Source: Bacteroidota bacterium (lineage in GTDB: Bacteria > Bacteroidota > Ignavibacteria > UBA10030). From it: a stretch of 18,986 bases of DNA. How positions within the stretch are numbered: position 1 is the first letter of the stretch; each line of letters begins with the position of its first letter. The notes under the pieces are model-generated. The model was not told where the DNA came from and searched no databases. It worked only from the letters and a program-made list of their open reading frames with translations. The stretch spans positions 7,981-26,966 of the forward strand of contig DOWV01000399.1 of assembly GCA_003519375.1 (NCBI GenBank), given 5' to 3'. Shown here piece by piece: positions 1 to 6,907 of the stretch. A program made the position numbers and the translations under genes.

Positions 1-1
1 C

Positions 2-1789
2 CTTCTCGCAGGTTGCGGCGGCGAAAAGAAAAGACGCGGCGAGGCCCGATCGGACGTGCAGGCTGCAGCCCAGAAAAGTTATGTCGCGCCGGGTGATCTG
101 GACGAATTCTATGTTTTCAAATCGGGGGGGCATTCAGGTCAGGTCTATGTCTATGGAGTACCTTCGATGCGGCATCTCTCCACAATCCCCGTATTCTCGC
201 CGTATCCGGCTACCGGCTACGGTTTCGATAAGGAGTCGAAGGAAATGCTCGGGGCGTTCACATGGGGAGACGTTCATCACCCCGCGATCAGCGAAACGGA
301 CGGTGATTATGATGCGCGCTGGTTGTTCGTCAACGACAACGCCAACAACAGAATGGCGAGAATCGATCTGCGGGATTTCAAGACAAAGCAGATCCTGGGA
401 CCCATCGCGAACGTCTCCGGGTTGCACGGAGGCACCTTTGTCACAGAGAACACCGAATACATCCTGGGCGCATCCCGCTTCTCCATCCCCTTGCCCAAAG
501 GAACGTATGAAAAGCTGGAAGACTACGCGACGAAATACAAGGGAGTCGTCACCGGCATCGAGGTGGACGCAAAATCGGGTGCAATGTCCATCGGCTGGCA
601 GATTCTGATGCCGCCGTTCGACTTCGATCTTGGAGACGCCGGCAAGGGTCCCAGCCACGGTTGGGCATTCTGGACCTGCTACAACAGCGAGCGGGCCACA
701 GGCAAACTGGAGGTCACAGCGTCTCAAAAAGATCGCGACTACATCGCCGCGGTCAACTGGAAAAACGTCGAGAAGGCGCTTGCAGAAGGAAAAGGGAAGA
801 TGATGGGCGGCGTGAAAGTGCTCGATCCGAAGGAAGTGGCGGATCTCGTCTGGCTCATCCCCATCGCCAAATCGCCGCACGGCGTCGATGTTGCACCTGA
901 CGGCAACTACATCGTCGGCAGCGGCAAGCTCCAGAGCATCACGACAGTCTTCACGATAGAGAAGATCACTTCGGCGATCCAAAAGAAAGACTACACCGGG
1001 AACGAAGACGGAATCCCGGTGTTGAACTACGATGCGGTGAAGGAAACGGAGGTCAATGTGGGCCTTGGACCCCTCCACACGCAATTCGACGACCAGGGAT
1101 ACGCCTATACTTCGCTGTTCGTGGAAAGCGCTATCTGCAAATGGAAGCTTGGTACATGGGAGGTGGTGGACAAGGTTCCCGTGTCGTACAACATCGGTCA
1201 TCTCTGCGCAGCCGAAGGCGACACGAAGCATCCGCAGGGCAAGTATCTCATTGCGCTCAACAAGCTCTCTCACGGCAGACATCTGAGCGTGGGACCGTCA
1301 CAGCCGGAATCCTCCCAGTTGATCGACCTGGGCGGCGAGAAAATGTCGGTGGTGTATGACGCCTTCACGGAACCGGAGCCGCACAACGCCCAGATGATCA
1401 AGGCTGACAAGCTCCATCCCATCGAAGTCTACCCGAAGGAGGAGAACAAGAACCCGAAAGCGATCTGGGATATCAAGGACTCAAAAGTCGTCCGCAACGG
1501 CAGGAATGTCGAGGTCTACATGGCTCTTGTTCGCTCAAGCTTTGAACCGTACAAAATCGAGGTCAACAAGGGAGACAAAGTGACGATCTACATGACCAAC
1601 ATCGAGCAGACGACGGATGAACTCCATGGCTTTGGACTATCTGATTACAATATCAACGTCGTTGCCGATCCCGGCGAAACGAAAGTGGTGGAATTCACCG
1701 CTGACAAAGCCGGCGTCTTCGCGTACTACTGTACTAATTTCTGCTCTGCGCTTCACCAGGAGATGCAAGGCTATCTTCTCGTGAAGTAA
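2..1789 (+). CDS. nosZ: Sec-dependent (clade II) nitrous oxide reductase NosZ, predicted lipoprotein, 5' partial
   Basis: Reduces N2O to N2 in the periplasmic space, the last step of denitrification. The frame is open to the left edge and begins LLAGCGGEKK, a lipobox with its acylated Cys at 14-16, so the true start lies upstream of the window; the GTG at 56 lies after the signal peptide and is not the start. All seven CuZ histidine positions expected for NosZ are present: the DVHHP pair (275-280), LHGG (425-427), SPHG (878-880), PLHT (1076-1078), IGHLC (1199-1201) and EPHN (1382-1384). The C-terminal cupredoxin domain carries the CuA ligands: His at 1625, then CTNFCSALHQEM with Cys at 1730 and 1742, His at 1754 and Met at 1763. 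So the enzyme looks catalytically intact. It heads the nos operon. The lipobox suggests membrane tethering, which is inferred. The clade II call rests on the Sec/lipoprotein type of leader and on the neighbouring genes. Confidence 0.96.
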   Translation, partial: LLAGCGGEKKRRGEARSDVQAAAQKSYVAPGDLDEFYVFKSGGHSGQVYVYGVPSMRHLSTIPVFSPYPATGYGFDKESKEMLGAFTWGDVHHPAISETDGDYDARWLFVNDNANNRMARIDLRDFKTKQILGPIANVSGLHGGTFVTENTEYILGASRFSIPLPKGTYEKLEDYATKYKGVVTGIEVDAKSGAMSIGWQILMPPFDFDLGDAGKGPSHGWAFWTCYNSERATGKLEVTASQKDRDYIAAVNWKNVEKALAEGKGKMMGGVKVLDPKEVADLVWLIPIAKSPHGVDVAPDGNYIVGSGKLQSITTVFTIEKITSAIQKKDYTGNEDGIPVLNYDAVKETEVNVGLGPLHTQFDDQGYAYTSLFVESAICKWKLGTWEVVDKVPVSYNIGHLCAAEGDTKHPQGKYLIALNKLSHGRHLSVGPSQPESSQLIDLGGEKMSVVYDAFTEPEPHNAQMIKADKLHPIEVYPKEENKNPKAIWDIKDSKVVRNGRNVEVYMALVRSSFEPYKIEVNKGDKVTIYMTNIEQTTDELHGFGLSDYNINVVADPGETKVVEFTADKAGVFAYYCTNFCSALHQEMQGYLLVK

Positions 1790-1790
1790 T

Positions 1791-1840
1791 GGGCCGACGA
1801 GGCCCTGGCTTCTTCCGATGGCCGGAAGCGGCCCGGGGCC
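1791..1840 (+). promoter_or_regulatory. GC-rich intercistronic stem-loops between nosZ and the next gene
   Basis: Three compact hairpins lie in the 69-base gap after nosZ: GGGCC/GGCCC around a 5-base loop (1791-1805), CTTCCG/CGGAAG around ATGGC (1812-1828), and GGCCC/GGGCC around one base (1830-1840). No T-run follows, so this does not look like a complete intrinsic terminator. A partial terminator or an mRNA 3'-end stabiliser that raises nosZ message over the downstream assembly genes is possible but inferred. Confidence 0.4.
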
Positions 1841-1858
1841 ACATTTGAGGGTCCGACT

Positions 1859-2509
1859 ATGCGGCGCTTTATCGATTCGACGAGGGCATTCTTTGAACTA
1901 CCGCTCGATCTCAGGAGCCGCGTGTTGATCCTGGTGGCGGCATTGATGCTCATCCCGACCTATTTCTTTCCGCTCTGGCAGATGACGCTCTACTCGAACC
2001 AGTTCCCGGAGGGATTGGAACTCAATATCTACTCCACGAAGCTCGAGGGTGGCAAGTCGGAGTACCGCGATGACCTGAAAGAGATCAACGCCCTGAATCA
2101 CTACATCGGCATGAAACCGCTGATCGACGATGACTTCACGGAGTTCAAATGGATCCCCTTCGTCCTCGGCGGGATGATTCTTCTCGCGCTTCGGGCGGCG
2201 GTGATTGGCAAGATGGACAAGCTGGTGGATCTTGAGGTCCTCATCACGTACTTCGGATTGTTCTCACTCTGGAGTTTCAGCCACAAGCTTTACCTGTACG
2301 GGCATAACCTGGACCCGACCGCCGCGGTCAAAGTGCCGCCGTTCACACCTCCGATGTTCGGGCACGAAACGATGGCGAATTTCGAGGTTTACAACTTTCC
2401 CGCTCTCGGATCCTATTTCATGACCGTCGTCCCATTCCTTCTGCTGGCGGCGATGTGGCTCTCCCGGAAATCTGCCGGAGCTCGCAATCAACAAGCAGCT
2501 AAAGCGTAG
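1859..2509 (+). CDS. NosB-like polytopic membrane protein of the nos cluster
   Basis: A 216-residue protein with four predicted membrane segments (about residues 20-40, 99-118, 127-148 and 186-206) and two sizeable loops, about 42-98 and 150-185, rich in His, Tyr and acidic residues (for example NHYIGMKP near residue 80). Clade II nos clusters commonly carry a membrane protein of unknown function, NosB, right after nosZ, and position and topology fit that. I cannot confirm homology from sequence alone, so no symbol is given. It starts 69 bases after nosZ with GAGGG about 7 bases before the ATG, and the YwiC-like gene follows after 10 bases. Its role is unknown; linking membrane electron transfer or copper-site maturation to NosZ is a guess. 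Confidence 0.6.
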   Translation: MRRFIDSTRAFFELPLDLRSRVLILVAALMLIPTYFFPLWQMTLYSNQFPEGLELNIYSTKLEGGKSEYRDDLKEINALNHYIGMKPLIDDDFTEFKWIPFVLGGMILLALRAAVIGKMDKLVDLEVLITYFGLFSLWSFSHKLYLYGHNLDPTAAVKVPPFTPPMFGHETMANFEVYNFPALGSYFMTVVPFLLLAAMWLSRKSAGARNQQAAKA

Positions 2510-2519
2510 GTCGGCGCCC

Positions 2520-3335
2520 ATGGCATTCCAGATTCCAAGACCGATGATGACGAAAGAGCACGGCTCTTGGGCTGTGCTCCTGATTCCTATGGCGCTCGCG
2601 ATCGGCCGGACGGGCGTGTGGAACTCCGACAGTCTCGTGTTCATCGCAGCAGCGTTCTTCGCATTCCTGGGCTACCTGCCCGTTCAAACACTGTTGCGCG
2701 ATCGATTCGGAATTCCTCAGGGTCCAACGAAGATGACTGCTGCAAAGCTGTGGGCATCGCTGTTTGTGGCCGCCTCGGGATCGCTGACGGCCTTGCTCGT
2801 TCTGAAGGGGTACGTCATGCTCGTGGCGTTCGGAGCCTTCGCCGTTCTGTCCTTCCTCGGAAATTTCTTTCTGATGCTTCGGTTTCAAAAATCCGTTGCG
2901 AGTGATCTCGTAGGAATGGCGGGATTGACACTGGGCGCTCCTGCTCTCTGGTATGTTCAGGCCGGAACGATCGGCGCGGAGGCGCTCTCGCTCTATGTCC
3001 TGAGCTTTCTCTTCTTTGGCTGCAGCGTAGTCTATGTCCACCTGAAAATCCGTGTCGTTGAGATGAGGAGAGATGATCTCTCTGCGCGGGAGAAGCTCTC
3101 CGCGGCAAGACTGAATATCGTCTATCACCTCGCGGTGATCGCCATTGTGGTCGCGCTGGCGGTCTGGCAATGGACGCCGGCCATGACAGTGATTGCGTTC
3201 GTTCCGATGACGATCCATGCGCTCTACGGCACCTACAAACTATCACACAGAGTGCGGTTCAAGCGGCTGGGGTTCCTGCTTCTGGCCCACTCGGTCCTTT
3301 TTGCAATCTTGCTCCTCATCGTGCCGGGGAAATAG
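2520..3335 (+). CDS. YwiC-like integral membrane protein
   Basis: A 271-residue, very hydrophobic protein with roughly eight membrane segments. The N-terminus, PRPMMTKEHGSWAVLLIP, has the KEHG-W-LLIP pattern that I associate with the YwiC-like family (named after Bacillus subtilis YwiC); KEHG is residues 12-15. The biochemical function of the family is not known to me. In B. subtilis, as I recall, ywiC lies in the anaerobic nitrate-respiration region near narK and fnr, so its place inside a nos operon fits a link with anaerobic nitrogen-oxide respiration. It starts 10 bases after the NosB-like gene, and its TAG stop directly abuts the nosD ATG, which implies co-transcription and probably coupled translation. 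There is no good Shine-Dalgarno sequence; an alternative ATG lies at 2544 but would lose the start of the conserved motif region. Confidence 0.75.
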   Translation: MAFQIPRPMMTKEHGSWAVLLIPMALAIGRTGVWNSDSLVFIAAAFFAFLGYLPVQTLLRDRFGIPQGPTKMTAAKLWASLFVAASGSLTALLVLKGYVMLVAFGAFAVLSFLGNFFLMLRFQKSVASDLVGMAGLTLGAPALWYVQAGTIGAEALSLYVLSFLFFGCSVVYVHLKIRVVEMRRDDLSAREKLSAARLNIVYHLAVIAIVVALAVWQWTPAMTVIAFVPMTIHALYGTYKLSHRVRFKRLGFLLLAHSVLFAILLLIVPGK

Positions 3336-4718
3336 ATGAAGCTTTCTCAACACTTCCATCGGCTGGTTCTCGCGTTGCTCATACCGGCGGCTGTGAGCCT
3401 CGGACAGCACGCCGTGCCGGCCGCGTCCTTGCAGGACCGTATCGACCTCGCCGGACCGGGGGACACGATCATGGTGCGGCAGGGGATGTATGAGGGAAAT
3501 CTTTTGCTTGCGAAGAACGTCACGCTCCTCGGAATCGGGTACCCCGTTCTCAGAGGGACCGGTCAAGGAAGCGTGGTGGTCGTGACGGCGGATTCCTGCA
3601 CTCTGGCAGGGTTCATCATTGAGCACTGCGGCGGCATGCTTGTTCAGGAAGATGCAGGCATTCTTCTGAAATCAACCGGGAATACGATTGAGAACAACCA
3701 GCTGCGGGATATCCTCTTCGGTATTTACCTGTATCGATCACACGGAAATGTGATACGGGGAAATCGCATCGTCGGGCGGCAGGAGTTGGAGCTTGGTGAG
3801 CGGGGTGGCGGAATCCACCTCTGGGATTCGCACTATAACCGGCTGATCGGCAACACGGTGTCGTATGAGCGGGACGGCTTCTACATCCAAAACGCAAGCC
3901 ACACGTGGATAGAGTCGAACGAGGTGTTTGCTCTTCGATACGGCCTTCATTACATGTACGCGGATTCCAACACGTTTCTGCGGAACAAATTCCACGACAA
4001 CGTGGCGGGTGCGGCGATCATGTATTCCCGAGGCATTGTCATGAAACACAATGTTTTCAACCACAACCGCGGGTTCGCTTCGTACGGGATCCTTTTCCAG
4101 GATTGCCATGACATGACAGCGGATTCCAATATCGTGGCGGACAATGTCATCGGTATGTTTTTCGAAGCGTCGACGGACAACCTCTTCCGGCGAAACCTCG
4201 TCGCACAGAACGACGTCGCTCTCGAGATGTTTGCGAACTCCACCAACAACATTTTCACCGAGAACAGCTTCATCGACAATCTCAGTCCTCTGATGTTGAT
4301 CGGGAAGAGGACGGAAACCCGCTGGGGTCATGAAGGTCGTGGAAACTACTGGAGCTCATACAAAGGATACGATCTCGACAACGACGGTATTGGCGATGTG
4401 CCGATGAAAATCCAGAATGTCTTCACGTACCTGGAAGGCCGGCAGCCTAATCTCCGCCTCTATCTCTACAGCCCTGCGTCGCAGGCGCTCGCCGTTGCGG
4501 CAGAAGCGTTCCCGATCGTCGATATCAACAGTGAGCTCGATCGTCAGCCCTTGATGAAGCCTGTGGCCTTGGGGAGTCGTGGGGCTCGAATGAACAATCG
4601 TGAGGAAGAGCTCGCGGTGCCTGAACGTCGAATCGCCCTTTGGATGGGCATCCCTATCGCGCTGTTGATGGGGATCGGACTTTCGCTCTTTCGACGGGTC
4701 CACTGGAGGATGGGATGA
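3336..4718 (+). CDS. nosD: NosD, periplasmic copper-site assembly beta-helix protein
   Basis: NosD works with the NosFY ABC transporter to mature the CuZ copper-sulfur centre of NosZ. The 460-residue product starts with a Sec signal peptide (cleavage likely after the SLGQ region, about residue 27). It then has many short repeats of the form N-x-I/F-x-x-N (for example NTIENNQL, NVIRGNRI, NTFLRNKF), typical of a right-handed parallel beta-helix of the CASH/NosD type. Near the end is the family hallmark GRGNYWSSYKGYDLDNDGIG followed by DVP. A C-terminal hydrophobic segment (about residues 434-452) followed by RRVHWR suggests a membrane anchor with its tail in the cytoplasm, a variation on the soluble form. 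It abuts the upstream stop codon and overlaps nosF by four bases. Confidence 0.93.
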   Translation: MKLSQHFHRLVLALLIPAAVSLGQHAVPAASLQDRIDLAGPGDTIMVRQGMYEGNLLLAKNVTLLGIGYPVLRGTGQGSVVVVTADSCTLAGFIIEHCGGMLVQEDAGILLKSTGNTIENNQLRDILFGIYLYRSHGNVIRGNRIVGRQELELGERGGGIHLWDSHYNRLIGNTVSYERDGFYIQNASHTWIESNEVFALRYGLHYMYADSNTFLRNKFHDNVAGAAIMYSRGIVMKHNVFNHNRGFASYGILFQDCHDMTADSNIVADNVIGMFFEASTDNLFRRNLVAQNDVALEMFANSTNNIFTENSFIDNLSPLMLIGKRTETRWGHEGRGNYWSSYKGYDLDNDGIGDVPMKIQNVFTYLEGRQPNLRLYLYSPASQALAVAAEAFPIVDINSELDRQPLMKPVALGSRGARMNNREEELAVPERRIALWMGIPIALLMGIGLSLFRRVHWRMG

Positions 4719-5431
4719 TACAAGCCGAACATCTGACAAAACGGTACGGAGCATTCACGGCGATCGATGATGTTTCGTTCCATGTAAAGCGGGGCGAGGT
4801 GTTTGCGCTCCTCGGGCCGAACGGGAGCGGCAAGACGACAACGATGAAGACGATCGTCGGTTTGTGCGTGCCGACGTCAGGCCGCGTCAGGATCGGCGAT
4901 CTCGATGTCCGGACGCATCCGAAGGAGGCAAGAACTCAGGTGAGTTATCTCCCGCAGCGGGTGGTCTTCCCGGAGTCCCTGACGGCGCGGGAGATTATCC
5001 GTTTCTACGGTGCCATGCGGAAGCTGCCCAGGGAACTCGCGGACCGGAGTCTGGCAGAGGCGAAGTTCAACGGCGCTTCTGATAAGCTCGTCGGAGAATT
5101 CTCCGGCGGAATGGTTCAGCGGCTTGGTCTTGCAATCGTTGCGATGCCGGACGCTCCGGTTCTACTGCTGGATGAGCCGACCGCCAGCCTCGATCCTCAG
5201 GGTGTGAAACGATTTCGGGATTTCGTTCTGGAACAAAAGGCGGGAGGGAAGACGATTATTTTCTCCACGCACCTTCTGGCGGAAGCGGAACAGCTTGCCG
5301 ATCGGGTGGGGATCTTTGTCGGCGGAAAAATCGTGGCCCAGGAATCGATCGAAACCCTTCGCGTGTCTTCTCTCGCGAACGGCACCATTGAGGACCTCTA
5401 TCTCCACTATGTAGAGAGAAACCAACCATGA
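4715..5431 (+). CDS. nosF: NosF, ABC transporter ATPase for NosZ maturation
   Basis: The cytoplasmic ATPase that powers NosY. The product has 238 residues from the chosen ATG at 4715, which overlaps the nosD stop as ATGA and has GGAGGA (4705-4710) at good spacing. A longer open frame from 4640 exists, but those 25 residues lie inside nosD and do not look like an ABC N-terminus. Motifs: Walker A GPNGSGKT (34-41), Q-loop region LPQ (79-81), signature FSGGM (129-133), Walker B LLLDE with catalytic Glu154, D-loop SLD, and switch His186 in STHLL. All motifs needed for activity are intact. The stop overlaps the nosL start by four bases. In this operon setting the NosF call is secure; by sequence alone it would only be an ABC-2 type ATPase. 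Confidence 0.93.
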   Translation: MIQAEHLTKRYGAFTAIDDVSFHVKRGEVFALLGPNGSGKTTTMKTIVGLCVPTSGRVRIGDLDVRTHPKEARTQVSYLPQRVVFPESLTAREIIRFYGAMRKLPRELADRSLAEAKFNGASDKLVGEFSGGMVQRLGLAIVAMPDAPVLLLDEPTASLDPQGVKRFRDFVLEQKAGGKTIIFSTHLLAEAEQLADRVGIFVGGKIVAQESIETLRVSSLANGTIEDLYLHYVERNQP

Positions 5432-5871
5432 GAACAGAACTTCGTTTGCTCGCCCTGGCCGCATTGGCGGCCCAGTTTTCCACCCCCGGCTGTGCCCCGC
5501 CGGCCGTAAAGCCGGTCGATATCCATCCGGAGGATGCATGCGCGAATTGCAGAATGGCTGTCTCTGACAAGTCCTTCGCGTCGGAAATCATTCTTCAAAA
5601 CGGGGAGGCCTTGAAGTTCGATGATCTGGGCTGCCTGGAAGAGTATCGGAAGAAGGAGCCGGCGGCGAAAATCGCGGCCATCTATGTATCGGACTATGAG
5701 ACAAAAGAGTGGCTGCCCTTTGAGAAGAGCATCATCGTCGAGACCGGTATAGCGACACCGATGGGATCGGGCAAGGTCGCCGTAAAGGATGAAGCACAGG
5801 CGAAAACGATTCGGGAGAAGTATCCGAGCTCCAAAAGCCTAACCGACACCGGCTGCTGCTCGACCGAATAA
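5428..5871 (+). CDS. nosL: NosL, copper-delivery lipoprotein
   Basis: NosL is an outer-membrane or periplasmic lipoprotein that binds Cu(I) and delivers copper for NosZ maturation. The 147-residue product has a hydrophobic leader ending STPGC (acylated Cys22; the lipobox is a poor match because a Pro replaces the usual Ala/Ser) and the NosL signature CANCRM (Cys38, Cys41, Met43), which holds copper in characterised NosL. The region KFDDLGCLEEY also matches the family. A C-terminal TGCCSTE tail adds a vicinal Cys pair (143-144) that could be another metal site. The ATG overlaps nosF by four bases. nosL here lies between nosF and nosY rather than after nosY. Confidence 0.9.
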   Translation: MRTELRLLALAALAAQFSTPGCAPPAVKPVDIHPEDACANCRMAVSDKSFASEIILQNGEALKFDDLGCLEEYRKKEPAAKIAAIYVSDYETKEWLPFEKSIIVETGIATPMGSGKVAVKDEAQAKTIREKYPSSKSLTDTGCCSTE

Positions 5872-5889
5872 TTTCAGAGGACGCCCCTC

Positions 5890-6720
5890 ATGGACTCATC
5901 AACCATCTACTACGTCGCTCGTCACGAATTGACGGTCAATATCCGCAACAAGTGGACCGTCATCTTTGCACTTGTATTCGGTGCGCTTGTGGTGGGAATC
6001 TCGTACGTCGGGATCATCGCCGAGGGCTTCTCGGGGATGCAAAGCTTCACCCGTACATCGGCGAGTCTCCTCAATCTGGTTCTCTATCTCATTCCTCTCG
6101 TCGCTCTCACCATGGGGACCCTCAGTTTCACCGGAGAACGAGGGACGGCGGAGCTTCTGTTCTCCCAGCCGGTGTCGCGCACGGAGATTATGCTCGGGAA
6201 ACTCGCGGGACTTTTTCTGGCGATGGCCCTTTCGATGTTGTCGGGATTTCTGGCCGCCGGCGTGGTGATCGTCTCATCCGCCGGCACAGAAGGAATCCTC
6301 CGTTACAGTTATCTTGTGATCCTTTCACTCTTGCTTGCGCTCGTCTTCCTGTCCCTTTCGATAGTCGTGTCGATGGCGAACTCGCGCAAAGCGAAAGCGT
6401 TCGGCACCGCACTGTTTCTCTGGTTCTTCTTTGTTCTCTTCTACGACATCCTGGCTCTCGGCGTGACGCTGCTCCTCGACGGACCCCGGGCCAACACATT
6501 TCTCTTTCTATCCATCTTCGGCAATCCGGTAGACCTTGTCAGGGTCGCAACGCTCATTGCGCTGGACAATGTCACCATCTTCGGCGCTGCAGGAGCAGCC
6601 TTGATACGCTTCCTCGGCGGTACTGCCGCGAGTGTGCTGATGCTGCTTTCCATTCTCGGGTGCTGGATCGCTCTGCCAGTCCTGACTGCCCGGTGGCTCC
6701 TGCAGCGACAAGACATTTGA
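5890..6720 (+). CDS. nosY: NosY, ABC-2 membrane permease for NosZ maturation
   Basis: The membrane partner of NosF. The 276-residue product has six predicted membrane segments (about 23-43, 59-79, 106-129, 138-160, 171-195 and 245-266) and the ABC-2 cytoplasmic motif ERGTAELLFSQPVSRTEI (about residues 83-100), the ATPase-contacting coupling region. The large loop between the fifth and sixth segments fits the NosY pattern. AGAGGA lies about 9 bases upstream of the ATG, and the gap from nosL is 18 bases. It is the last nos gene on this side: a repeated palindromic element begins a few bases after its stop. Assignment over a generic ABC-2 permease depends on the operon context. Confidence 0.9.
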   Translation: MDSSTIYYVARHELTVNIRNKWTVIFALVFGALVVGISYVGIIAEGFSGMQSFTRTSASLLNLVLYLIPLVALTMGTLSFTGERGTAELLFSQPVSRTEIMLGKLAGLFLAMALSMLSGFLAAGVVIVSSAGTEGILRYSYLVILSLLLALVFLSLSIVVSMANSRKAKAFGTALFLWFFFVLFYDILALGVTLLLDGPRANTFLFLSIFGNPVDLVRVATLIALDNVTIFGAAGAALIRFLGGTAASVLMLLSILGCWIALPVLTARWLLQRQDI

Positions 6721-6724
6721 GCCG

Positions 6725-6783
6725 CCTCGAAGGATTCCCATCACCCGAGATTAACCTTTGGTGAAGGTAACCTTCTGCCTTCC
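6725..6783. repeat. Dispersed palindromic element, copy A (degenerate left arm)
   Basis: The right arm GAAGGTAACCTTC (6763-6775) followed by TGCCTTCC is the same as in copy B. The left arm (GAAGGATTCCCAT from 6729, preceded by CCTC) is degenerate and no longer pairs fully. The core between the arms, GAGATTAACCT, matches copies B and C. It starts five bases after the nosY stop, so it may act in 3'-end formation, but it has no T-run. Confidence 0.7.
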
Positions 6784-6845
6784 CTGCATTCCTGCTCCCC
6801 CAATTCCTGTTGATAATCATCCGCTTCGTGAGTAACTTGCATCAC

Positions 6846-6898
6846 GCTGAAGGTTACCTTCAGCTGAGGTCAATCTCTGATGAAGGTAACCTTCTGCC
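6846..6898. repeat. Dispersed palindromic element, copy B
   Basis: The left arm GAAGGTTACCTTC (6849-6861) and right arm GAAGGTAACCTTC (6882-6894) are exact reverse complements across a 20-base spacer, so they can form a 13-bp stem. Each arm is itself a near-palindrome; the left one extends to GCTGAAGGT/ACCTTCAGC (6846-6864) around a single base. TGCCTCC follows, as in copy C. It ends about 10 bases before the aldo/keto reductase ATG, so it could be an operator or could structure that leader. Confidence 0.85.
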
Positions 6899-6907
6899 TC
6901 CTCCAGC

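Noticed and set aside
56..58. GTG as the nosZ start codon
   Set aside because: The frame is open upstream to the window edge and encodes a lipobox just before it, so this codon lies in the mature protein.
134..1282. Long minus-strand open frame (382 codons) opposite nosZ
   Set aside because: It is antisense to an intact enzyme gene, and its Arg/His/Val-rich product matches no family; a shadow of codon bias.
3400..4300. Repeated motifs in nosD as a DNA repeat or CRISPR-like array
   Set aside because: The periodicity is at protein level (beta-helix rungs); the DNA units differ and have no constant repeat/spacer form.
4640..4714. N-terminal extension of nosF
   Set aside because: These 25 codons lie inside nosD and do not resemble an ABC ATPase; ATG 4715 has a Shine-Dalgarno sequence and the ATGA overlap.
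6824..6841. Sigma-54 promoter before the aldo/keto reductase (TTGCA near 6837)
   Set aside because: The -24 position reads TCGTGA, which lacks the conserved GG; only the -12 half matches.
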